Notes under the pieces: model-generated | What the model was told of the DNA's origin: nothing | Seen by the model: only the letters and a program-made list of their open reading frames with translations | The model's database searches: none | Made by a program: the position numbers and the translations under genes | Source of the DNA: Chromatiales bacterium | GTDB lineage: Bacteria > Pseudomonadota > Gammaproteobacteria > SZUA-140 | Reading direction: 5' to 3' | Length of the DNA stretch: 11,442 bases | Assembly (NCBI GenBank): GCA_031285245.1 | Contig: JAITWN010000140.1 | Location: 1-11,442 of the forward strand | Shown: positions 1 to 6,103 of the stretch, in pieces | Layout: every line of letters starts with the position of its first letter | Numbering within the stretch: position 1 is the stretch's first letter

Positions 1-141
1 GTGGGTGGGCGTGGGCTCCGTGGCACCCCGGCCGCCGCTGTAGTGCCAATCTCCGGCTGCCCCCCGCCCCCCCCCCCAACACCGACGCTCAGGGTTCGCT
101 CAGTTTCGCAGAGGTCTCGCCCTGCGGGGAAGCGCACGGGC
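1..141. other. Low-complexity C/G-rich flank after gspH, no gene recognised
   Basis: This stretch lies directly downstream of the gspH stop codon, where gspI is normally expected. It contains a run of six C, one G and eleven C (60-77) and, at the extreme left, three closely spaced GGG runs (3-15). On the minus strand only one frame stays open; its first possible start is a GTG at 135-137, and the predicted peptide is glycine-rich with no GFTLIEV-type prepilin motif and no hydrophobic helix. The other two minus frames hit stops within about 50 bases. I see no gene here. It may be a genuine intergenic segment or an assembly or contig-edge artefact; the homopolymer run makes the second possibility real. 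Confidence 0.6.
119..141 (-). other. Stem-loop immediately after gspH stop
   Basis: Read on the minus strand, GCCC-G-TGCG pairs with CGCA-GGGC around a six-base CTTCCC loop, giving eight base pairs with a one-base bulge. It begins one base after the gspH stop codon. No T-tract follows, so it is not a standard intrinsic terminator; it could stabilise the 3' end of the gsp messenger or be incidental in GC-rich sequence. Confidence 0.35.
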
Positions 142-648
142 TCAACCACCGAATTCGAGCCGGCCGAGCGCATCGCCACTCACGCCGTAGCTCACCCGCG
201 CTGCATCGAGCGTGATGAGAAATTGAAAGGGCGTCATTTCGCCGCCCGAAAGCAGGTAGATGCGCGGATCGGTCTTGGTTTTCATGCCGTTGTCTTTGCC
301 GCGCTCGCCTTCCACCGAAATCGTGATGCGCATACCTTCGGGCAAGGTGCGCGCGCGCAGCAGCTCATCGTTCGATTCCACCCAGGCGTTTTCTTCTAGT
401 ACCAGGAAGCGGTAACTTTCGTCACCGACTTCCACCGCGATTTCCCGCGATTGCAGCACGGCTTCCTGCGCAGCCAGCGTGACCAGCGTAGCGAAGCGGC
501 GCACTTCGGTTTCCACTCGATCGGACGGATTATCGCGGATGGAGATGACAGCGAAGCTCAGCACGATACCAATGATGAAGACGACGACGAGGACTTCGAG
601 CAGCGTGAAGCCGTCAGCCCGCGTCGCCGTCTGGTGGTGCCGCGTCAA
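142..648 (-). CDS. gspH: Type II secretion minor pseudopilin GspH
   Basis: GspH is a minor pseudopilin that, with GspI, J and K, forms the tip of the T2SS pseudopilus in the periplasm. The 168-residue product has a short class III leader ending in G13, cleaved before F14, with the FTLLEV motif and the conserved glutamate E18, followed by a roughly 20-residue hydrophobic helix that anchors it in the inner membrane before assembly. The rest is a beta-rich globular domain of normal size for the family. The start is a TTG at 646-648 that overlaps the gspG stop (TTGA); no ATG or GTG fits the prepilin leader and no clear Shine-Dalgarno sequence is visible, so translation is probably coupled to gspG. 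The family call rests on the N-terminal motif, size and position after gspG; the C-terminal half is less diagnostic. Confidence 0.9.
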   Translation of the reverse strand: MTRHHQTATRADGFTLLEVLVVVFIIGIVLSFAVISIRDNPSDRVETEVRRFATLVTLAAQEAVLQSREIAVEVGDESYRFLVLEENAWVESNDELLRARTLPEGMRITISVEGERGKDNGMKTKTDPRIYLLSGGEMTPFQFLITLDAARVSYGVSGDALGRLEFGG

Positions 649-1076
649 TTTTTGGGGGTTGTCCAGTTGGTGATGTCCGCGTCTTCGCCCTCTCCGCCCG
701 GCTGGCCGTCGCGGCCGAGGGAGAACAGATCAAACTGGCCGTGCGTGCCCGGGCTCAGGTATTGGTAAGGACGGTTCCAAGGGTCTATCGGTGCGTGCGG
801 AAGGAAAGCGGGGACGAGTATTTCCAGGCCCTGATCGGTCGTTGGGTAATTGTGCTTTTCGAGGCGGTACATATTGAGTGCGCTCTCGATGGCACGAATG
901 TCGGAATGTGCTTTGGTCATGCGCGCCTGGCCCGGTTTATCCATCAGATTGGGCACGATGAACGCCGCCAGGATGCCGAGGATGACCACCACCACCAGCA
1001 CTTCGATCAGGGTGAAACCGGCCGCGCGCCGTGCGCGCACGGGCGTTGATCGGCTGTTTGCCAGAGAATGACGCAT
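645..1076 (-). CDS. gspG: Type II secretion major pseudopilin GspG
   Basis: GspG polymerises into the shaft of the periplasmic pseudopilus that pushes substrates through the secretin. The 143-residue precursor has a 20-residue basic leader ending in RRAAG, predicted to be cut by the prepilin peptidase GspO/PilD between G20 and F21; E25 is the conserved position-5 glutamate, and residues 22-42 form the hydrophobic helix. Family hallmarks follow: YPTTDQGLE (77-85), DPWNRPYQYLSPG (98-110), DLFSLGRDG (116-124) and an acidic loop ending DADITNW (132-138) that belongs to the known calcium-binding site. The segment between QGLEILV and DPW is only nine residues, about a dozen shorter than in typical GspG. 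The gene follows gspF after 12 bases and overlaps gspH by four. The ATG start gives a normal leader. Confidence 0.97.
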   Translation of the reverse strand: MRHSLANSRSTPVRARRAAGFTLIEVLVVVVILGILAAFIVPNLMDKPGQARMTKAHSDIRAIESALNMYRLEKHNYPTTDQGLEILVPAFLPHAPIDPWNRPYQYLSPGTHGQFDLFSLGRDGQPGGEGEDADITNWTTPKN

Positions 1077-1088
1077 TGTCGAGGTACC

Positions 1089-2309
1089 TTATTGAACCAA
1101 CTGGTTGAGGTTGAAGATCGGCAGCAGAATGGCCAGCACGATCAGAAGTACTATACCGCCCATCACCAGGATCAGAAACGGGCCGAACAGACCAAGAAAT
1201 GCTTTGAGTGCTGTTTCAAGCTCACGTTCCTGGCTGATGGCGGCACGATCGAGCATCATTTCCAGCTTGCCACTGGTTTCGCCACTGGCGATGAGATGCA
1301 CGGTCATGGGCGGGAAATAGCCGCTGCGAGCGAGCGCCTTGTTGAGGCTTGAGCCTTCACGCACCTGCTTTGCTGCCGCCAGCACGGCTTCGCGCATCGG
1401 CAGATTGATGATGACTTCCGCTGCGATGTGCAGTGCTTCCAGCACTGGCACGCCGCTTTCCGCAAGAATACTGAGCGTGCGTGCGAAACGTGCCGCATTC
1501 ATGCCGCGCACCAGACGCGAGATCAGCGGTAGACGGAGCACAAAGCGATCCCAGCTGCGCCGCGGCCCTTCACGACGCAGCAGCAAGCGGGCACCGATGA
1601 ACAGCACGATCAGCACCAGGAAAAGTGCGATGCCCCAGGCGCGTACGAAATCACTCGCGCTGATCATCAAACGCGTGAGCACCGGCAACTGTTGTCCCAT
1701 GTCCTGGAACACCGAGACCACCTGTGGCACCACGAAGGCGAGCAGCATGGTGACGACGAGAATGGCAACGACGATTACCAACACTGGATAGAGCAGCGAC
1801 AGCAATACCGTCTGGCGCGTCGCTTGGCGGTTCTCGGTGTAATCGGCGAGGCGATCGAGCACGGTATCGAGATGGCCGGACTGCTCGCCCGCGGCGACGG
1901 TGGCGCGATAGAGATCGGAAAAAGCGCGCGGAAAAGTGGCAAGCGCACGCGCGAGCGGCTGGCCTTCCATGATGCGCCCGCGTACCGCCAGCACCATGCT
2001 CTTTATGCGCGCTTTTTCCGATTGTTCGGCGACCGCGCGTAGTGCTTCTTCGATCGGTAGACCCGCGCGCACCAGCGTTGCGAACTGGCGCGTGACCAAG
2101 GCGACATCGGCCGCGCTTGCACCGCGCCGGCGCAGCAGCGAGCTACTGCCGCCGTTCTCCTGCGTGTGCTGCGTGATCTCGGCAACGCTGAGCGGCGCGA
2201 GCCCCTTGTCGCGCAGCAACTGGCGGATCTGGCGTGGTGTGTCGCCTTCGAGGACGCCTTTCTGCTCGCGTCCGCGTTGGTCGAGCGCTGTGTATTCGTA
2301 TGCCGCCAT
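1089..2309 (-). CDS. gspF: Type II secretion inner-membrane platform protein GspF
   Basis: GspF is the polytopic inner-membrane core of the T2SS assembly platform, which couples the GspE ATPase to pseudopilus growth. The 406-residue product has the standard duplicated T2SF layout. The first cytoplasmic domain (about 70-165) carries LVRAGLPIEEALRAVAEQS and AAGEQSGHLDTVL; the second (about 270-365) carries the matching LAESGVPVLEALHIAAEVI and ASGETSGKLEMML. Hydrophobic segments lie at about 166-196, 224-243 and 371-398, fitting three transmembrane helices. Length is normal for the family. It starts nine bases after the gspE stop and ends 12 bases before gspG, so it is clearly in the same operon. 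A type IV pilus PilC is a related alternative, but flanking gspD, gspE and gspG make GspF the firm choice. Confidence 0.97.
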   Translation of the reverse strand: MAAYEYTALDQRGREQKGVLEGDTPRQIRQLLRDKGLAPLSVAEITQHTQENGGSSSLLRRRGASAADVALVTRQFATLVRAGLPIEEALRAVAEQSEKARIKSMVLAVRGRIMEGQPLARALATFPRAFSDLYRATVAAGEQSGHLDTVLDRLADYTENRQATRQTVLLSLLYPVLVIVVAILVVTMLLAFVVPQVVSVFQDMGQQLPVLTRLMISASDFVRAWGIALFLVLIVLFIGARLLLRREGPRRSWDRFVLRLPLISRLVRGMNAARFARTLSILAESGVPVLEALHIAAEVIINLPMREAVLAAAKQVREGSSLNKALARSGYFPPMTVHLIASGETSGKLEMMLDRAAISQERELETALKAFLGLFGPFLILVMGGIVLLIVLAILLPIFNLNQLVQ

Positions 2310-2318
2310 GGCGGGCTG

Positions 2319-3902
2319 CTATTCCAGCTCGTGGGTGACGCGCAGCACTTCTTCGTGCGTGGTGTCGCCGGCGATCACGCGGCGAATGCCGTCGGCGTAG
2401 ATACTGGGGCTGCGTGTGTGGGCGTAGGCTTCCATTTCCTGCTCAGAAACGCGGTCGTGGATCATGCGCCGCATGCGATCGTTGATCTCCACCACTTCGA
2501 AGATCGCAGTGCGGCCCTGGTAGCCGATGTTGTTGCAGGATTTGCAACCAACTGGCGCATAAAGCCAGAGCGGTTCGTCGCCGGTCGAGCCGAGTGCTTG
2601 ACGTTCGCCAGTGCTGGCGATGTAGGCGCGCTTGCAGTGCGGGCACAGCAGTCGCACCAGGCGTTGTGCAAGCACACCGATCAGACTCGAAGACAGCAGA
2701 AAAGGTTCGACGCCCATGTCGCGTAGACGCATGGCGGCGCCGATCGCGCTGTTGGTGTGCAGCGTCGAGAGCACGAGGTGACCGGTGAGGCTCGCCTGTA
2801 CGGCGATCTCCGCGGTTTCAAGGTCGCGAATTTCACCGACCATCACGATGTCCGGGTCCTGACGCAGGATGGCGCGCAGACCGCGCGCGAAGGTCATGTT
2901 GACCTTGGTCTGCACCTGCGTCTGGCTGATGCCATCGATGTAATACTCGATCGGATCTTCGACCGTCATGATGTTGCGGCGCTGATCGTTGAGCTTGGTC
3001 AGCATGGCGTAGAGAGAGGTCGTCTTACCCGAACCGGTCGGGCCGGTGACGAGGATGATGCCGTGTGGCTTGTGGATGACGCGATCGATCTGTTCGAGAT
3101 TCTGCGGCGACATGCCGAGATGTTCGAGATCGAGGCGCCCGGCTTGTTTGTCGAGCAGACGCATCACGACGCGCTCGCCATGCCCGCTTGGCAACGTCGA
3201 GACGCGCACGTCCACCGCGCGCCCCGCGATGCGCAGCGAAATGCGGCCGTCCTGCGGCAGGCGTTTTTCCGCGATATCGAGTTTGGCCATCACCTTCACG
3301 CGTGAGACCAAGATGGGCGCGAGCGCGCGCGCCGGTTCCAGCACTTCGCGCAGCACGCCATCGACGCGGAAACGCACCACCAAGCGGTTTTCGTAAGGCT
3401 CGATGTGGATATCCGAAGCATTGAGTTTGATCGCTTCGGTCAGGAGCGCGTTGATGAGGCGGATGATCGGCGCGTCGTCCTCGCTTTCGAGAAGATCTTC
3501 CGGTTCGGGAAGCTGCTGGGCGACGTGCGACAGATCCATGTCCTCGCCGATTTCGCCCATCATCTGCATGGTGTGAGCGGTGTTCGACTCATAAGCGGTT
3601 TGCAGCAGGGTATCGAAGCGCGCGGCGGGGAGCTGCGTGATGGCGAGCGGCATGTGCAGGAAGCGGCGCACTTCGCTCATCACTTGCACCGGCACGCCAG
3701 GACGGCACAGCAACATGGCGCGCCCTTGCTCGTCATAACCATCGACCAGTACGCCGTGCCGCTTGGCAAAGGCGAAGGGCAACAGCCGAGGTGGTTTGTC
3801 GGCAGTGGCCTGCGCTGCGTGCGGCATCGTCTGCTCTGCCGCCTTCTCCGCAGGAGTGGCTGGCGTCATGAGCTTCTGGACGAGAAGGTCTTCGAGCGTC
3901 AT
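2319..3902 (-). CDS. gspE: Type II secretion ATPase GspE
   Basis: GspE is the hexameric cytoplasmic ATPase that drives pseudopilus assembly, docking to the membrane through GspL and GspF. Counting from the GTG at 3903-3905 as residue 1, the sequence shows an N-terminal N1E/N2E region (to about 280), Walker A GPTGSGKTT (288-296, K294), an Asp box VEDPIEY (315-321), Walker B around DPDIVMVGEIRD (350-361, catalytic E358) and a His box TGHLVLSTLHTN (374-385). A CPHC...CKSC zinc-binding pair (C421, C424, C454, C457) with 29 residues between the pairs is the hallmark that separates GspE/PilB from retraction ATPases. I prefer the ATG at 3900-3902, which shares one base with the gspD stop (TGATG) and is preceded by GGTAAG; the GTG one codon upstream is possible. 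Length about 527 residues is typical. Confidence 0.97.
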   Translation of the reverse strand: MTLEDLLVQKLMTPATPAEKAAEQTMPHAAQATADKPPRLLPFAFAKRHGVLVDGYDEQGRAMLLCRPGVPVQVMSEVRRFLHMPLAITQLPAARFDTLLQTAYESNTAHTMQMMGEIGEDMDLSHVAQQLPEPEDLLESEDDAPIIRLINALLTEAIKLNASDIHIEPYENRLVVRFRVDGVLREVLEPARALAPILVSRVKVMAKLDIAEKRLPQDGRISLRIAGRAVDVRVSTLPSGHGERVVMRLLDKQAGRLDLEHLGMSPQNLEQIDRVIHKPHGIILVTGPTGSGKTTSLYAMLTKLNDQRRNIMTVEDPIEYYIDGISQTQVQTKVNMTFARGLRAILRQDPDIVMVGEIRDLETAEIAVQASLTGHLVLSTLHTNSAIGAAMRLRDMGVEPFLLSSSLIGVLAQRLVRLLCPHCKRAYIASTGERQALGSTGDEPLWLYAPVGCKSCNNIGYQGRTAIFEVVEINDRMRRMIHDRVSEQEMEAYAHTRSPSIYADGIRRVIAGDTTHEEVLRVTHELE

Positions 3903-5983
3903 CACTTACCAGTGTTGTCGTCTTCGACCAGGGTGGGCGGGACGGCAAGCATTTCGTCGAAGGTGGGCATCACCGGCGCTTCCTCGCGCGGCATCATCAG
4001 CAGGCCCTTGTCACGCATATCGAGCTGGAGCGTGCGCATGTAATCGTATTTGCCGGTGCTTAGCGTGCGCGCGAGAGACGTATCGCGGATGATGGTGGGT
4101 TTGAGGAACACCATCAGGTTGGTTTTGACCTTGGATGCGGTCTGCGAACGAAACAGCCACCCGAGCAGTGGGATATCGCCGAGCAACGGCACCTTCTGCA
4201 CGGTTTGCTGCACGTCATCACGAATGAGGCCGCCGAGCACGACGGTCTCGCCATCATCGACGATGATGCTGGTCTTGATCGAACGCGTGTTGGTGATGAG
4301 GTCAACGGCGCGCGTGCTGGGGCTGAGGCTATCGATCTGCTGCTCGATATCGAGTTTGACGGCATTGCCTTCATTGATCTGAGGCCGTACCTTCAGCGTG
4401 ATGCCAACGTTCTGACGCTGGATGGTCTGGAACGGATTGGCTACAGTAGAGGTGCCGCCAGTCGTGGCGTAAGAGCCGGTGACGAACGGCACTTGTTCGC
4501 CGACGGTGATCTCGGCTTCCTGATTGTCGAGCGTCACCAGCGACGGCGTCGACAGAATGTTGGTCGAGCCGTTGCTCTTCAGTGCGCGGATCAGTGCGGC
4601 GATGTTGATGCCGCCGGAATTCCAACGGCCGACGCCGAGCGTGAGGCCGTTGCCGATACTCGGCAACGAGGTGCCGCTGATAAGGCTGGTTGCGACTTCG
4701 GCAATCGAGCTGCCGGTGCCGGTTTGGAAATTGGTGAGACCGACCGGAGCGTTGTGGCCTCCGGATTGCCCATCGGCAATCCATTCAACGCCGAATTGGG
4801 TGTCCGCGGACGAGGAAATTTCGGCGATCACGCCTTCCACGTGCACCTGAGCGCGGCGCACGTCGAGCTGTTTGATGACGCCTTCGAGCGCGCGCAGGAT
4901 ATCGGGCGGCGCGGTGACGACCACCGAATTGGTATTTTCGTCGGCTTGGATGTTGACCGGTATATTGCGCCCGGAATGCGATGGCGCAGCGCCCTGCCCG
5001 GCCGCCGCGGCGCCGGAGGCAATTTGCGCCTGCTGCTCGACGCTGGTGCTGACGCCGGTGAGCACGGGCACGAGATCGGCGGCGCGTGCATAGCTCAGAT
5101 AGTAAACCTGGGTGTTGCCTTCGCTGCGCACCGGTGTGTCGAGGTGCGCGATGATAGTGCGTAAACGCAAACGGCCGGATTTGCCGCCGCCTATCAGCAC
5201 ACTGTTGGTGCGTTCATCGGCGATCAAAACGGAAGTGTCTTCACCAGTTTCACCACCACCACCCGCGCCGCGCGCCGTGCGTCGTTGCTGATCGAGGGCG
5301 GTGATGATGCGTACGATTTCTGATGCCGAGGCGTGTTGCAGCGACACGACTTCGATCTCGTCCTCGCTGCGCACGTCGATGCGGTTGATGATATTGGCGA
5401 TGCGCTCGATGTTGGAAGCGCGATCCGACAGGATCAGCATGTTGCTCGGCACATAAGCCGCCATATGGCCCTGTTGCGGCACCAGCGGACGCAGAATCGG
5501 CACCAGCTGCGCGGCCGAGATATTGCGCAGTTCAATCACTCGCGTGACGACTTCATCGCCCTTTCCCGGCTGTCTCTCGTCCGTCACCGGCACCGCTAAT
5601 TGCTTGGCATTTGCGTCCGGAATGATCTTGGTGACGCTGCCGGCGTCGACGGCGGCAAAACCGTGCACATCGAGCACCGACAGGAAGACCTGGTAGACCT
5701 CGTTCTGGCTCATCGGCCGGGACGAAACGATGGTGATGCGGCCTTTGACGCGCGGATCGACGATGAAATTGCGGCCAGTGACTTCCGACACCGTAGTGAT
5801 CACGGCGGAGATGTCGGCGTCATGGAGGTTCAGCGTGACCGGGCCACCGCTACCGTTGGCAGCGCCAGCGAAGCTCGGCATGCACAGCGCGAGGAGCAGT
5901 GCCGCGGTGGGTAGACGCTTGGCTCGCCGAAACCGGTCGAGTCCGTTCGGTACGACAGACATCCGTGCAACCATTTCGGGCAT
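3902..5983 (-). CDS. gspD: Type II secretion outer-membrane secretin GspD
   Basis: GspD forms the multimeric outer-membrane channel through which folded proteins leave. With the start at 5983 the product has 693 residues: a signal peptide with a basic n-region and the stretch TAALLLALCMPSFAGA, probably cut after AGA (residue 41), then N0 (about 48-124), N1 (145-204), N2 (210-284, with a Gly-rich linker) and N3 (289-379, with an Ala/Gly-rich insert). The secretin domain (380-634) contains VPFVTGS (498-504) and the family signature VDDGETVVLGGLI (575-587). A C-terminal tail of about 60 residues matches an S-domain position. The open frame extends to an ATG at 6091, but that start would lie 12 bases from glgP and upstream of the candidate promoter, and would put 36 residues without signal-peptide character before it. 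ATGs at 5974 and 5962 are also possible; none has a good Shine-Dalgarno sequence. No gspC precedes it. Confidence 0.96.
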   Translation of the reverse strand: MPEMVARMSVVPNGLDRFRRAKRLPTAALLLALCMPSFAGAANGSGGPVTLNLHDADISAVITTVSEVTGRNFIVDPRVKGRITIVSSRPMSQNEVYQVFLSVLDVHGFAAVDAGSVTKIIPDANAKQLAVPVTDERQPGKGDEVVTRVIELRNISAAQLVPILRPLVPQQGHMAAYVPSNMLILSDRASNIERIANIINRIDVRSEDEIEVVSLQHASASEIVRIITALDQQRRTARGAGGGGETGEDTSVLIADERTNSVLIGGGKSGRLRLRTIIAHLDTPVRSEGNTQVYYLSYARAADLVPVLTGVSTSVEQQAQIASGAAAAGQGAAPSHSGRNIPVNIQADENTNSVVVTAPPDILRALEGVIKQLDVRRAQVHVEGVIAEISSSADTQFGVEWIADGQSGGHNAPVGLTNFQTGTGSSIAEVATSLISGTSLPSIGNGLTLGVGRWNSGGINIAALIRALKSNGSTNILSTPSLVTLDNQEAEITVGEQVPFVTGSYATTGGTSTVANPFQTIQRQNVGITLKVRPQINEGNAVKLDIEQQIDSLSPSTRAVDLITNTRSIKTSIIVDDGETVVLGGLIRDDVQQTVQKVPLLGDIPLLGWLFRSQTASKVKTNLMVFLKPTIIRDTSLARTLSTGKYDYMRTLQLDMRDKGLLMMPREEAPVMPTFDEMLAVPPTLVEDDNTGK

Positions 5984-6034
5984 GACAGGTACCGGGGGGC
6001 GACTGGGTGATAGTGGGCTGAGTAAAAACGATAA

Positions 6035-6040
6035 TATACT
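6035..6040 (+). promoter_or_regulatory. Candidate -10 box for glgP
   Basis: TATACT matches five of six -10 bases and lies 63 bases before the glgP ATG, overlapping back to back with the minus-strand -10 of gspD. No convincing -35 element is visible 16-18 bases upstream, so a plus-strand promoter here would need an activator or is not real. glgP nevertheless must be transcribed from somewhere in this 120-base divergent gap. Confidence 0.25.
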
Positions 6041-6051
6041 CAATGTGCAAT

Positions 6052-6062
6052 TTGTCGGACAA
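6052..6062. repeat. Perfect 11-bp palindrome in divergent gspD-glgP region
   Basis: TTGTC-G-GACAA is a perfect five-base inverted repeat around one central base. Its right arm coincides with the proposed gspD -35 box, and it sits 42 bases before the glgP start. Placement and symmetry suit a repressor or activator site that could affect one or both divergent units, but I do not recognise it as the site of a specific regulator, and a short palindrome can arise by chance. Confidence 0.4.
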
Positions 6063-6103
6063 TCTTTCTGCGTTCCCGTTCGGGTAACCATCCACGGAGC
6101 ATC

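Larger units (their letters stand above)
6033..6062 (-). promoter_or_regulatory. Candidate sigma-70 promoter for gspD operon
   Basis: On the minus strand TTGTCC (6057-6062, four of six matches to the -35 consensus) and TATATT (6033-6038, five of six to the -10) are separated by 18 bases. Transcription would start near 6026, leaving a leader of about 43 bases to the ATG at 5983. This AT-rich patch stands out from its GC-rich surroundings. The assignment is by eye; no transcription data are available. Confidence 0.45.

Noticed and set aside
3..77. G-quadruplex motif at the left edge
   Set aside because: The plus strand has only three GGG runs within 15 bases, and the minus-strand G tract is essentially one homopolymer. 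The sequence may be artefactual, so I do not claim a structure.
1..399. 132-residue plus-strand open frame opposite gspH
   Set aside because: It is a shadow of gspH plus the low-complexity edge, with no recognisable domain and a composition typical of antisense frames in GC-rich DNA.
4205..5164. 319-residue plus-strand open frame inside gspD
   Set aside because: It lies entirely antisense to the conserved gspD secretin and N domains, has no known motif, and similar long shadow frames occur opposite other genes here.
5235..5275. CCACCACCACC short repeat in gspD
   Set aside because: It encodes a Gly-rich linker in the N2 domain and is a coding low-complexity stretch, common in secretins, rather than a functional DNA repeat.
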